A stretch of DNA of 48,683 nucleotides from Pseudomonadota bacterium (GTDB lineage Bacteria > Pseudomonadota > Alphaproteobacteria > Rhodospirillales > Magnetospirillaceae), in NCBI GenBank assembly GCA_023458315.1, contig JAEXAH010000088.1:1-48683 (forward strand). The letters are read 5' to 3'. Below are positions 32,901 through 41,077 of this stretch, piece after piece. The stretch's first letter is position 1. Every line of letters starts with the position of its first letter. The notes beneath the pieces are model-generated. The model was given only the letters and a program-made list of their open reading frames with translations, was not told the origin of the DNA and searched no databases. Position numbers and translations under genes: made by a program.

Positions 32901-35072
32901 ATGCTAGAAACCCCCATGCCCGACCAGAACCCGCCCCGCCGCCGCCCGGCGCTGTCGCTTGAAATCGATCCCTCCGACCGGCTGGTGTCCAGCGCGGGCG
33001 CCGAGCCGCCACGCGGCGGGGGCGGCGGGTTCGGCCTGGGCGGCTTGCGCTTCGGCGGTGGCGGCAACGGTGGCGGCGACGAACCGCCGCCGCGCAAGCC
33101 GCGCGCCGCCAAGGCGCCGAAACCGCCCAAGCCGCCGCGCCAGAAGAAAGCCGGGGCCAGCGGGCGCAAATGGGGCAAGCGGCTGCTGATCTGGGGGCTG
33201 ACCCTGGCCATCTGGGTCGGCATCGGCATCGCCGGTCTGGTGGCCTATTACGCCGTCGACCTGCCGGATATCGACAAGATGACCGCCACCACAAGGCGGC
33301 CCAGCGTGGTCTTCGTCTCGGCCGAGGGCGAGACTTTCGCGGCCTATGGCGACATCTACGGCCAGCCGCTGGACCTGAAGGACATCGCCCCCGCCATTCC
33401 GCAGGCGGTGATGGCCACCGAGGACCGCCGGTTCTATTCCCATTTCGGCGTCGATATCTGGGGCCTGGCCCGCGCCATGATCACCAATCTGCGGGCCGGT
33501 CATGTGGTGCAGGGCGGATCGACCATCAGCCAGCAGCTTGCCAAGAACCTGTTCCTGAAGCCCGACCGCACCCTGAAGCGCAAGGTGCAGGAATTGCTGA
33601 TGGCGCTGTGGCTGGAACGGCGCTTCAGCAAGGACCAGTTGCTGACGCTTTACCTGAACCGGGTTTATCTTGGTTCCGGAACGTTTGGCGTGGACGCGGC
33701 GGCCAAGCGCTATTTCGACGTTTCGGCCCGCAATGTCAGTCTGTATCAGGCCGCCGTCATCGCCGGTCTGCTCAAGGCGCCCAGCCGCTATTCGCCGCTG
33801 AACGACCCCGAGGCCAGCCACAAGCGCACGGTCGAAGTGCTGCAAAACATGGTCGAGGCCGGATACATCGACCAGGCCACCGCCGATTACGCCGCCCTGA
33901 CCGGCGCGGCGCAGATGGTGCGCCGTCCGGTGCCCGCCGGGCGCTATTTCGCCGACTGGATCATGTCGCGCATGGACGAGATGGCCGAGGTTCAGGGCAA
34001 GGACATCGTGGTCCGCACCACCCTGGACATGGGCCTGCAACGCAAGGCCGAGGCCGAATTGAAGGCGTTGATCGAGCGCGAGGGCGCCAAGTCCAAGGTC
34101 AGCCAGGGCGCGGTGGTGGTGCTGAGCCCCGACGGCGCGGTGCGCGCCCTGGTCGGCGGCACCGATTACGACGACAGCCAGTTCAACCGCGCCACCCAGG
34201 GCCAGCGCCAGCCCGGTTCGGCGTTCAAGCCCTTCGTCTATCTGGCGGCCATGGAGCGCGGCTTCACCCCCCAGGACGTGTTCGAGGACGCCCCCATCAA
34301 GTTGGGCAACTGGTCGCCGGGCAATTACAACGGCAAGTTCGAGGGACCGGTGTCGCTGCACCGCGCCTTCGCCAATTCCACCAACACCATCGCCGTGCGG
34401 CTGATCGAACAGGTGGGGCCGTCGCGGGTCATCGCCCAGGCGCACAAGATGGGCATCACCTCGGAATTGCGCAACGACGCCTCGCTGGCGCTGGGCACCT
34501 CGGAAACCAATTTGCTGGAACTGACCACCGCCTATGCCCCCTTCGCCAATGGCGGCGAGGGCGTGTCGGCCTATGGCGTCGAATCCGTCACCGATCCCCT
34601 GGGCAAGGTGCTGTGGCGCCGCCAGGGCGGCGGCTTCGGCCCGGTCATGTCGGAAACCGCCCTGGCCCATATGCACGAGATGATGCAGGCGGTGCTGACC
34701 GAAGGCACCGGCAAGGCCGCCCGCCTGGACCGCCCGGCGGCGGGCAAGTCGGGCACCACCCAGGATTACCGCGACGCGTGGTTCATGGGCTTCACCGCCG
34801 ATTACGTGACGGGCGTGTGGCTGGGCAATGACGACCAGCGCCACGAGATGAAGAAAGTCACCGGCGGCGGCCTGCCCGCGCAATTGTGGAAGACCATCAT
34901 GGTGTCGGCCCACCGGGGGCTGCCGCCACGCCGTCTGCCCACCCCCGATCTGGCGCCGCCGCCCAGCCTGTCCACCGACGGGCCGGGGGCGCTGGTGGAA
35001 GGCGCGGGCGAGGCGGTGGAAAGCGTCGGCAACGCGCTGGACAGCCTGATCAACTCCATCTTCGGCCGCTGA
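32901..35072 (+). CDS. Penicillin-binding protein 1A (bifunctional transglycosylase/transpeptidase)
   Basis: A 723-residue class A PBP. The cytoplasmic leader is long and unusual: a Gly-rich stretch (about 39-59) and a Pro/Lys-rich stretch (62-85). A membrane anchor follows at about 94-117. The GT51 glycosyltransferase carries the catalytic Glu E174 in ATEDRRFYSHFGVD and GGSTISQQLAKNLFL. The transpeptidase has S440 and K443 in RQPGSAFKPF, STN (493-495) and KSGT (616-619). It polymerises and crosslinks peptidoglycan in the periplasm. ATG 32901 or 32916 (MPDQNPPRRR) may be the start. It is followed 1 bp later by a DUF1275 gene. Confidence 0.95.
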   Translation: MLETPMPDQNPPRRRPALSLEIDPSDRLVSSAGAEPPRGGGGGFGLGGLRFGGGGNGGGDEPPPRKPRAAKAPKPPKPPRQKKAGASGRKWGKRLLIWGLTLAIWVGIGIAGLVAYYAVDLPDIDKMTATTRRPSVVFVSAEGETFAAYGDIYGQPLDLKDIAPAIPQAVMATEDRRFYSHFGVDIWGLARAMITNLRAGHVVQGGSTISQQLAKNLFLKPDRTLKRKVQELLMALWLERRFSKDQLLTLYLNRVYLGSGTFGVDAAAKRYFDVSARNVSLYQAAVIAGLLKAPSRYSPLNDPEASHKRTVEVLQNMVEAGYIDQATADYAALTGAAQMVRRPVPAGRYFADWIMSRMDEMAEVQGKDIVVRTTLDMGLQRKAEAELKALIEREGAKSKVSQGAVVVLSPDGAVRALVGGTDYDDSQFNRATQGQRQPGSAFKPFVYLAAMERGFTPQDVFEDAPIKLGNWSPGNYNGKFEGPVSLHRAFANSTNTIAVRLIEQVGPSRVIAQAHKMGITSELRNDASLALGTSETNLLELTTAYAPFANGGEGVSAYGVESVTDPLGKVLWRRQGGGFGPVMSETALAHMHEMMQAVLTEGTGKAARLDRPAAGKSGTTQDYRDAWFMGFTADYVTGVWLGNDDQRHEMKKVTGGGLPAQLWKTIMVSAHRGLPPRRLPTPDLAPPPSLSTDGPGALVEGAGEAVESVGNALDSLINSIFGR

Positions 35073-35073
35073 C

Positions 35074-35841
35074 ATGTTGCCGTTCCTGCGCCGATTGACC
35101 GGCGACCGCCGCAGCGCCGACGCCAACCGGCTGCTGGGGCTGTCGCTGGCCTTCGTCGCCGGGGCCATGAATGCGGGCGGCTTTTTGGCGGTGGATCAGT
35201 ACACCTCGCACATGACCGGCATCGTGTCGTCGCTAGCCGATGCGGTGGCGCTGTACGACACCGCCATCGCCCTGACCGCCTTGGGCTCCATCGCCGCCTT
35301 CGTGGCCGGGGCGGCCTATTCCGCCATCCTGATCAATTGGGGCCGCCACCACCGCACCCATTCCCGCTATGCCTATCCGCTGCTGTGGGAGGCCGGGCTG
35401 TTGCTGGTGTTCGGCCTGATGGGCGGCACGCTGGAGCTGAAAAGCGGCTTCGTGCCCCTGACCGTCATCCTGCTGTGCTTCATCATGGGGTTGCAGAACG
35501 CCATCATCACCAAGATTTCCAACGCGGAAATCCGCACCACCCACATGACCGGCATCGTCACCGATATCGGCATCGAACTGGGCAAGATGGTCTATGTGAA
35601 CTCGCAGGAAGCGTCCGAGCATTACCAGCCGGTGCGCACCAACTGGCGCCGCCTGGGCCTGCTGGTGTCACTGCTGGCGGCGTTCTTCACCGGCGGTGTT
35701 GCCGGGGCGCTGGGCTTCAAGCATGTGGGCTATGCCTCGACCCTGCCGCTGGCGGCCTTGCTGGTGGTGCTGGCGGTGGTGCCGCTGATGGACGACGTCC
35801 GCACCCGCGCCCGCCTGCTGAAACGCGGGCGGCGGCGGTAA
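35074..35841 (+). CDS. DUF1275 (YoaK) family membrane protein
   Basis: A 255-residue protein with about six hydrophobic helices. DUF1275 hallmarks are LSLAFVAGAMNAGGFLAVDQ, YTSHMTGIVSSLADAVAL, ILLCFIMGLQNAIITKISNA and RTTHMTGIVTDIGIELGK; the duplicated HMTGIV segment shows the internal repeat. It is an inner-membrane protein, and a transport role has been suggested for the family but not settled. The start codon is 1 bp after the pbp1A stop, so the two are likely co-transcribed. Its stop abuts that of the convergent metalloprotease gene. Confidence 0.9.
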   Translation: MLPFLRRLTGDRRSADANRLLGLSLAFVAGAMNAGGFLAVDQYTSHMTGIVSSLADAVALYDTAIALTALGSIAAFVAGAAYSAILINWGRHHRTHSRYAYPLLWEAGLLLVFGLMGGTLELKSGFVPLTVILLCFIMGLQNAIITKISNAEIRTTHMTGIVTDIGIELGKMVYVNSQEASEHYQPVRTNWRRLGLLVSLLAAFFTGGVAGALGFKHVGYASTLPLAALLVVLAVVPLMDDVRTRARLLKRGRRR

Positions 35842-36537
35842 TCAGACCTGAAAGCGGTGCAGTCCGGCGCCGTTGACTTTCAGCCAGCGGCGGGCCGGGC
35901 GGTGGTCGCCGACCAGTGATTCCACCACCGCCCAGAAGGCGGGGGAATGGTTCATCTGCACCAGATGGGCCACTTCGTGCGCCACCACGTAATCCAATAT
36001 CTGTTCCGGCGCCAGAACAAGCCGCCAGGAAAAGGCCAGATCGCCCGCGGACGAACAACTTCCCCAGCGCGATCTGGTGTCCTTGACGGTGATGCGTCCT
36101 GCCTTGCGCCCCAGCCGCGCCGCCATGTCCTGGGCGCGCGGGGCGATCAGGCGCTTGGCCTCGGATTTCAGGAAATCGGCGGTGCGGCGGCCCACATGCT
36201 CGGGCAGGCCGGACACCAGAATCTCGCCGCCCTCGACCCACACCCCCCGGCGGGCGCCGGGAACGTGGCGCACCGGATGCGGCACCCCCAGCAGCGGCAC
36301 CGAGGCGCCGTCGCCCAAGGCCACCGGGCCGGGCAGGCGGGCCAGACGTTCGGCCAACCACACCCGGTGGGCCAGCAGGAAACGCTCGCCCTCGGCCAGC
36401 CGCGCCTTGACCGGCAGCATCAGCACGGCGCCGCGCGCCGGGTCGATGCGCAACGAGATACGCCGCGCCAGGGCGGAGCGTTTGACCGCCACCTGGACGG
36501 AGCGGCCGCCAAGGTCGAGATCGACGGTCTCGGTCAC
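35842..36537 (-). CDS. YgjP-like metalloprotease (M48-related, DUF45)
   Basis: A 231-residue DUF45/YgjP protein. The zinc motif HEVAH lies in LDYVVAHEVAHLVQMNHSPA, with a third candidate ligand in NHS. The conserved KDTRSRWGSCSSAGDLAFSW and LAPEQILDYV precede it. The first half is a beta-rich domain (SALARRISLRID, AVLMLPVKARLAEGERFLLA). The substrate is unknown; relatives act as cytosolic metallopeptidases. Start GTG 36537 lies 1 bp after the stop of the upstream YcgN-like gene, which argues for coupling; the longer frame runs inside that gene. Confidence 0.9.
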   Translation of the reverse strand: MTETVDLDLGGRSVQVAVKRSALARRISLRIDPARGAVLMLPVKARLAEGERFLLAHRVWLAERLARLPGPVALGDGASVPLLGVPHPVRHVPGARRGVWVEGGEILVSGLPEHVGRRTADFLKSEAKRLIAPRAQDMAARLGRKAGRITVKDTRSRWGSCSSAGDLAFSWRLVLAPEQILDYVVAHEVAHLVQMNHSPAFWAVVESLVGDHRPARRWLKVNGAGLHRFQV

Positions 36538-36538
36538 G

Positions 36539-36943
36539 TCATTCCGGCCAGGATACGATGTGGTAATCCAGCGGACCGGCGCGGTTTTCGGCGATGACGC
36601 GGCCACGCACCGAGATACCCGCCTCGTGCACCGTGTCGGCGCGGCCCGACACCAGCGGGTGCCACCACGGCAAGTCCTTGCCCTCGGCCAGCAGGCGATA
36701 GGCGCAGGTGGACGGCAGCCAGCGCAGGGTGGAAACCGCCGCCGCCGTCAGTTGCACGCAATCGGGCACGAAGGCGCGGCGGTTTCCGTAGTTCTTGCAC
36801 TGGGCGGTGCCCAGGTTCAGCAGACGGCAGGCGACGTTGGTATAGGCGATCTCGCCGGTATCCTCGTCCTCAAGCTTGTGCAGGCAGCACTTGCCGCAGC
36901 CGTCACACAGACTTTCCCACTCCTCCGCGCTCATGGAGCTCAT
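36539..36943 (-). CDS. YcgN-like protein with CxxCxxxC cluster (UPF0260)
   Basis: A 134-residue (or 131 from ATG 36934) member of the UPF0260/YcgN family. The N-terminal LCDGCGKCCLHKLEDEDTGE and the later VACRLLNLGTAQCKNYGNR and VPDCVQLTA provide at least seven cysteines in the pattern of zinc/iron-sulfur CxxCxxxCC proteins. LPSTCAYRLLAEGKDLPWWH and LVSGRADTVHEAGISVRGRV follow. Function is unknown; the cysteines suggest a metal or cluster site. Its 5' end overlaps the phaZ 3' end by about 40 bp. Confidence 0.92.
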   Translation of the reverse strand: MSSMSAEEWESLCDGCGKCCLHKLEDEDTGEIAYTNVACRLLNLGTAQCKNYGNRRAFVPDCVQLTAAAVSTLRWLPSTCAYRLLAEGKDLPWWHPLVSGRADTVHEAGISVRGRVIAENRAGPLDYHIVSWPE

Positions 36944-38186
36944 GGGCTTCGTCCGCCAGAACGGTGAGCTTGTCGTGGGTGCGGATGAAGGTTCGGACAT
37001 GGGGGTAAATTTCCTCGCGCCAGCGGCGGCCGTTGAAAACGCCGTAATGGCCGACCTTGGGCGCCAGGTGGTGCAGCCGCATGCTGTCGGGCAGGCTGGA
37101 GCACATCTTGTGCGCGGCCTCGGTCTGGCCGACGCCGGTAATATCATCCTTTTCGCCCTCGATGGTCATCAAAGCGGTGTGACGGATCAGCGAGGGATCG
37201 ACCTTGCGGCCACGGCTGACCATCTTGCCCTCGGGCAGATGGTGCTCGATGAACACGGTCTTCAGGGTTTGCAGGTAGTAATCGGCGGGCAGATCCATCA
37301 CCGCCAGATATTCGTCATAGAATTCCCGGTGCTTTTCCGCCGAATCGCCGTCGCCGCGCACCATGTTGTCGAACAGCTTCAGGTGTTCGCCCACATGGCG
37401 CTCGGGGTTCAGGCTCATGAAGCCCTGCAATTGCAGGAAGCCGGGATAGACGCGGCGGCCGCGGCCTTCGTGCACGAAGGGCACGGTGTTGATGACGTTG
37501 TTCTCGAACCACGACAGCGGCTTTTGCGTCGCCACCTGGTTGACCTTGGTCGGGTTGATGCGGGTGTCCATGGGACCGCCCATCAGGATCATGGAACTGG
37601 GCTGGCGCGGGTCCTGGTCGGCGGCCATCAGCGACACCGCCGCCATCACCGGGATGGACGGCTGGCACACCGCCAGGACGTGGGTGTCGGCGCCCAGGAA
37701 ATGCAGCAATTCGATCACGTAATCGATGTAATCGTCCAACGTGAACGGGCCTTCCGACAGCGGCACGTCGCGGGCGTCGATCCAGTCGGTGATGTAGATG
37801 TCGTGGTCCGGCAGCATGGTTTCCACCGTGCCGCGCAGCAGGGTGGCGTAATGGCCGGACATGGGCGCCACCACCAGCACGCGGGGGTCGCGGCGGTCGG
37901 TCTGGCGCTGGAAGTGCAGCAGGTCGCAGAACGGCTTCTTGTAGACCACCACCTCGTGCACCGGCACGTCCTGGCCGTCGATCGTGGTGCTGGGCAGGTT
38001 GAATTGCGGCTTGGCGTAGCGCCGGGTGGTGCGTTCCAGCAATTCGGCGCTGGCCGCCATGGCGCGGCCGACGGCGGTATAGGAAATGGGCAACCACGGA
38101 TTGGTGAAGGTGGATTTCACCGCCTCGGCCCACATGCGGGCAGGCCCCAGGACAGCGTGCTGAACTTCATGCAGATGATAGAGCAT
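36903..38186 (-). CDS. phaZ: Intracellular poly(3-hydroxybutyrate) depolymerase
   Basis: A 427-residue intracellular PHB depolymerase that mobilises stored polyester. The predicted nucleophile is C174 in HVLAVCQPSIPVMAAV, as in PhaZ1-type enzymes that use Cys instead of Ser. The acid Asp lies in TIEGEKDDITGVGQT, the His in KVGHYGVFNGRRWR. RVLVVAPMSGHYATLLRGTV, DIYITDWIDARDVPLSEGPF and LMGGPMDTRINPTKVN are diagnostic. AAGGGGGAACAAGG precedes ATG 38186. The upstream spacer is AT-rich and likely holds its promoter. PHB synthesis genes are not in the window. Confidence 0.96.
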   Translation of the reverse strand: MLYHLHEVQHAVLGPARMWAEAVKSTFTNPWLPISYTAVGRAMAASAELLERTTRRYAKPQFNLPSTTIDGQDVPVHEVVVYKKPFCDLLHFQRQTDRRDPRVLVVAPMSGHYATLLRGTVETMLPDHDIYITDWIDARDVPLSEGPFTLDDYIDYVIELLHFLGADTHVLAVCQPSIPVMAAVSLMAADQDPRQPSSMILMGGPMDTRINPTKVNQVATQKPLSWFENNVINTVPFVHEGRGRRVYPGFLQLQGFMSLNPERHVGEHLKLFDNMVRGDGDSAEKHREFYDEYLAVMDLPADYYLQTLKTVFIEHHLPEGKMVSRGRKVDPSLIRHTALMTIEGEKDDITGVGQTEAAHKMCSSLPDSMRLHHLAPKVGHYGVFNGRRWREEIYPHVRTFIRTHDKLTVLADEAHELHERGGVGKSV

Positions 38187-38228
38187 CGGACCTTGTTCCC
38201 CCTTCCCACGGGCACTTTATTGATAGTT

Positions 38229-38257
38229 TTGTTACTCATTAACCGAAGTCTTGGCAA
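38229..38257 (-). promoter_or_regulatory. Candidate phaZ promoter
   Basis: In the minus direction TTGCCA (38257-38252) and TAACAA (38234-38229) are separated by 17 bp, about 40 bp before the phaZ start, inside the only clearly AT-rich spacer of this area. The -10 match is modest. Confidence 0.4.
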
Positions 38258-38314
38258 CAAAATTATCATAAGCGGCCACGAGCCCGGCGCTCGCGTCCCC
38301 CCAGGACATGAGCA

Positions 38315-38349
38315 TTTCCGCGCCCCACCGCAATATTGCGGCGCGGAAA
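38315..38349 (-). terminator. Hairpin downstream of cobB
   Basis: TTTCCGCGCC (38315-38324) pairs with GGCGCGGAAA (38340-38349); an alternative inner palindrome CCGCAATATTGCGG lies at 38328-38341. It begins 3 bp after the cobB stop and probably terminates the cobA-cobB transcript before phaZ. Confidence 0.7.
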
Positions 38350-38352
38350 ATT

Positions 38353-39666
38353 TCACACGCGGTCGATCAGATGCACGAAAGAGGCGAAGACAGAGCCATC
38401 CCGCAACCCGGCCTGTCCCAGCGCGCCGTCGGCGGCGTCGCTGAGGGCGAACAGCGGCGCCCCGTCCTCGGCCGTGACCGTGGCATAGTGGAATTCATGC
38501 CCCCGGAACAGGCTGCCCGCCGGGCCGAACGGCGTGTCGGCCAGCAGCCGGGCCTGGCGATAACCCAGATGCAGGCGGCGCCGGGCGAAGCTGGTGTCCA
38601 GCGGCAACAGCCCGGCCATGGCGTGGCTGACGCCGTCGCCGTCGGTCAGGCTGCGGCCAAGGGTCATGTAGCCGCCGCATTCGCCGAACACCGGCGCGCC
38701 CCGGGCGGCCAGGGCGCGCAGACCATCCAGGAAGGTGGCGTTGGCCGCCAGCTTTCCCGCATGCAGTTCGGGATAGCCGCCGGGCAGATAGACGGCGTCG
38801 CCATCGGGGCGTTGATCGGCCAGCGGCGAAAAGAAGCTCAACTCGGCCCCGGCGCGGCGCCAGCTTTCCAGCAGCGCCGGATAGGCGAAGGCGAAGGCGG
38901 CGTCGCGGGCCACGGCGATGCGCTGGCCCAAGGGCGGCAGGAACAGCGGCGCCGCCCCATCCAGGAGCGTCGGGCGGGCCAATGCCAGCAGGCTTTCCAC
39001 CGCCACATGTTCGGCCACCGCATCGGCGGCGGCCGAGAAGAAGGCGGGCAGATCGGGGTGTTCACACGCCTGGACCAGCCCGAGATGGCGGCTGGGCACC
39101 ACCAATTGCTCCAGCCGGGGCAGGAAGCCCAGAACCTCGACCTCGGGGCAGGCACGGGCACAGGCGGCGGCGATGACCCGGCGGTGCTTTTCCCCGCCGA
39201 CCCGGTTGAAGATGACGCCCGCCACCCGGACGTCGGGGCGGAAGCGGGCGAAGCCCTGCACCACCGCCGCCGCCGATCCGGCCATGCCGCGCGCGTCCAC
39301 CACCAACACCACCGGCCAGCCGCAGGCCGCCGCCAGATCGGCGGTGGCGCCCCGGCTGTCGCGGTCGGCCACGGCGGCGCCGTCGAACAGGCCCATGACC
39401 CCCTCGCACACCACCAGCCCGGCGCTTTCGCCCAGGGCGCGCACCAGCCCGCCCAGGGTGTCGGGACGCATGGCCCAGCCGTCCAGATTGACGCAAGCCC
39501 GCCCGGTGACGGCGGCGTGGAAGGCCGGGTCGATATAATCGGGACCGACCTTGGCCGACACCACGTTCACCCCCCGCCGCACCAGCAGGGCCAACAGGCC
39601 CAGGGTCAGCAGGGTCTTGCCGCTGCCCGACGAGGGCGCGGCGATCACCAGCCCGGGCGCCGCCAT
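38353..39666 (-). CDS. cobB: Cobyrinic / hydrogenobyrinic acid a,c-diamide synthase
   Basis: A 437-residue CobB/CbiA that amidates side chains a and c using glutamine and ATP. The ATP-binding motif is VIAAPSSGSGKTLLTLGLLA, followed by VSAKVGPDYIDPAFHAAVTG and VCEGVMGLFDGAA. The C-terminal glutaminase domain has the nucleophile Cys in APVFGECGGYMTLGRSL and a His in SLFRGHEFHYATV, with YLPGGYPELHAGKLAAN between. It ends the minus-strand run cobA-TauE-SCO1-cobB, starting 1 bp after the SCO1 stop. Whether it acts before (CobB) or after (CbiA) cobalt insertion cannot be told from sequence. Confidence 0.96.
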   Translation of the reverse strand: MAAPGLVIAAPSSGSGKTLLTLGLLALLVRRGVNVVSAKVGPDYIDPAFHAAVTGRACVNLDGWAMRPDTLGGLVRALGESAGLVVCEGVMGLFDGAAVADRDSRGATADLAAACGWPVVLVVDARGMAGSAAAVVQGFARFRPDVRVAGVIFNRVGGEKHRRVIAAACARACPEVEVLGFLPRLEQLVVPSRHLGLVQACEHPDLPAFFSAAADAVAEHVAVESLLALARPTLLDGAAPLFLPPLGQRIAVARDAAFAFAYPALLESWRRAGAELSFFSPLADQRPDGDAVYLPGGYPELHAGKLAANATFLDGLRALAARGAPVFGECGGYMTLGRSLTDGDGVSHAMAGLLPLDTSFARRRLHLGYRQARLLADTPFGPAGSLFRGHEFHYATVTAEDGAPLFALSDAADGALGQAGLRDGSVFASFVHLIDRV

Positions 39667-39667
39667 G

Positions 39668-40276
39668 CTACTTGACGGTCTTGGCCAGGGTCGCCGCCAG
39701 ATCGGTGGCGGTGGTGCCGTGCGGGAAATGCTGGACGAAGCGGCCGTCCGGCCCCATCAGGTACAGGATCGAGGAATGGTCGACGGTATAGCTGTCGTCG
39801 TCATTCTGGCCGTTGGCGGGCTTGGCGCGGGCGGCATAGACCTTGAACGCCTTTTTCGCCGCCTCGACCTGTTCGACGCTGCCGGTCAGGCCGACCATGG
39901 CGGGATGGAAGGCGGCCACGTAATCCTTCATCACCGCCGGGGTGTCGCGGGTCGGGTCCACCGAGATCAGGATCGGCCGGATCTTGTCCACCACCGCCGG
40001 GTCCAGTTTGTCCAGCGCCCCGGCCACCGCGTTCAGCGAGGTCGGGCAGACGTCGGGACAAAAGGTGTAGCCGAAATAGATCAGCATCCATTTGCCGCGG
40101 AAATCCACGTCGGTGACGGTGCGGCCGTCGCCGTCCACCAGGGTGAAGGGGCCGCCGATGCCGCCTTGTTGGCCATGGTCGCCGCCCGACCACACCATCA
40201 GGCGCGAGCCGATGGCCAGGACGGCCACCACCAGGACCGCCAGCACGGCGATCAGCGAGGTCCGGTTCTTCTTCAC
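39668..40276 (-). CDS. SCO1/SenC family copper chaperone
   Basis: A 202-residue membrane-anchored thioredoxin-fold protein. An N-terminal helix (about 7-24) anchors it with the domain in the periplasm. The copper site is C73 and C77 in FGYTFCPDVCPTSLNAV plus H166 in YTVDHSSILYLMG. ISVDPTRDTPAVMKDYVAAF is also typical. SCO proteins deliver copper to the CuA site of cytochrome oxidase or act in redox homeostasis. GTG 40276 has GGAG 7 nt upstream; ATG 40303, overlapping the upstream stop as ATGA, is the alternative (211 residues). It lies within a cob run beside a TauE/SafE-like protein. Confidence 0.93.
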   Translation of the reverse strand: MKKNRTSLIAVLAVLVVAVLAIGSRLMVWSGGDHGQQGGIGGPFTLVDGDGRTVTDVDFRGKWMLIYFGYTFCPDVCPTSLNAVAGALDKLDPAVVDKIRPILISVDPTRDTPAVMKDYVAAFHPAMVGLTGSVEQVEAAKKAFKVYAARAKPANGQNDDDSYTVDHSSILYLMGPDGRFVQHFPHGTTATDLAATLAKTVK

Positions 40277-40299
40277 GGGAGCACTCCTCTTCTTTCTGC

Positions 40300-41055
40300 T
40301 CATGCGGCCAGTTGCCAGGCCATGAAGCCCAGCACTCCGGCATTGACCGCCAGCAGCAGCGGCGACCACCGCAGCATGGGAGCGCGCCAGCGGGAAACGG
40401 CGAAATGGCCCACCGCCGCCACCGCCACCAGGGACGGCACGGTTCCGGCGGCAAAGGCCAGCATGGCGAAGGCGGCGGCCAGCGGGTCGCCGGTGGCGGC
40501 CGCCGCCGCCAGGGCGGCATAGAGCAGGCCACAGGGAATGAAGCCCAGGCACACCCCCAACAGCCAGCCGCGCGCCCCGGTGGGCGTGGCGAACAGCGGA
40601 CGGGCGAAGGCGCCGACGCTGCGGCTCCACCACGTCTCGCCCGAGCCGCCGCCCAGCAGGGTCTTGAGGCGCGGCACCGCCATGCCCAGCAGGAACAGCG
40701 CCGCCAGCGCCAGCAGCCCGGCGGCCAGGAAGCGGAAACCGCCCCACCCGGCCAGTATTCCGGCGGCGGCACCACCCACCGCGCCCAGCACGGCATAGGT
40801 GGTGGCGCGACCCAGGTGATAGGGCAGCAGGGTGGCCCCGGCCAGACGGCGCCATTCGGTCATGCGCTCGGCCGGGATGCGTTCCAGCCGCGCCGCCACC
40901 TGGCTGAGCGCGAAGGGACCGCACATGCCGGTGCAATGGGTGGCCGAGCCGATCAGGCCGGTGACGAACAGGCTGGACAACAGGCCGCCGTTATCGGTCA
41001 CGGTGATACGACAAACGGCCAGTCCGGCGGAAAGGGAAGCGATCAGCGAATCCAT
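40300..41055 (-). CDS. TauE/SafE-like (COG2836) six-helix membrane protein
   Basis: A 251-residue membrane protein with about six helices. The conserved first helix contains GLIGSATHCTGMCGPFALSQ, with a CxxxC pair suited to metal binding. LLPYHLGRATTYAVLGAVGG and GWLLGVCLGFIPCGLLYAAL follow, the latter with Cys and Pro-Cys in a helix. Proteins of this type (annotated as sulfite exporter TauE/SafE, or CcoS/CcoI-associated) often accompany copper or oxidase assembly genes, so pairing with the adjacent SCO1 supports copper handling. That function is inference. It starts 22 bp after cobA. Confidence 0.85.
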   Translation of the reverse strand: MDSLIASLSAGLAVCRITVTDNGGLLSSLFVTGLIGSATHCTGMCGPFALSQVAARLERIPAERMTEWRRLAGATLLPYHLGRATTYAVLGAVGGAAAGILAGWGGFRFLAAGLLALAALFLLGMAVPRLKTLLGGGSGETWWSRSVGAFARPLFATPTGARGWLLGVCLGFIPCGLLYAALAAAAATGDPLAAAFAMLAFAAGTVPSLVAVAAVGHFAVSRWRAPMLRWSPLLLAVNAGVLGFMAWQLAA

Positions 41056-41077
41056 GATGGCGGCAGCATAATCCCTT

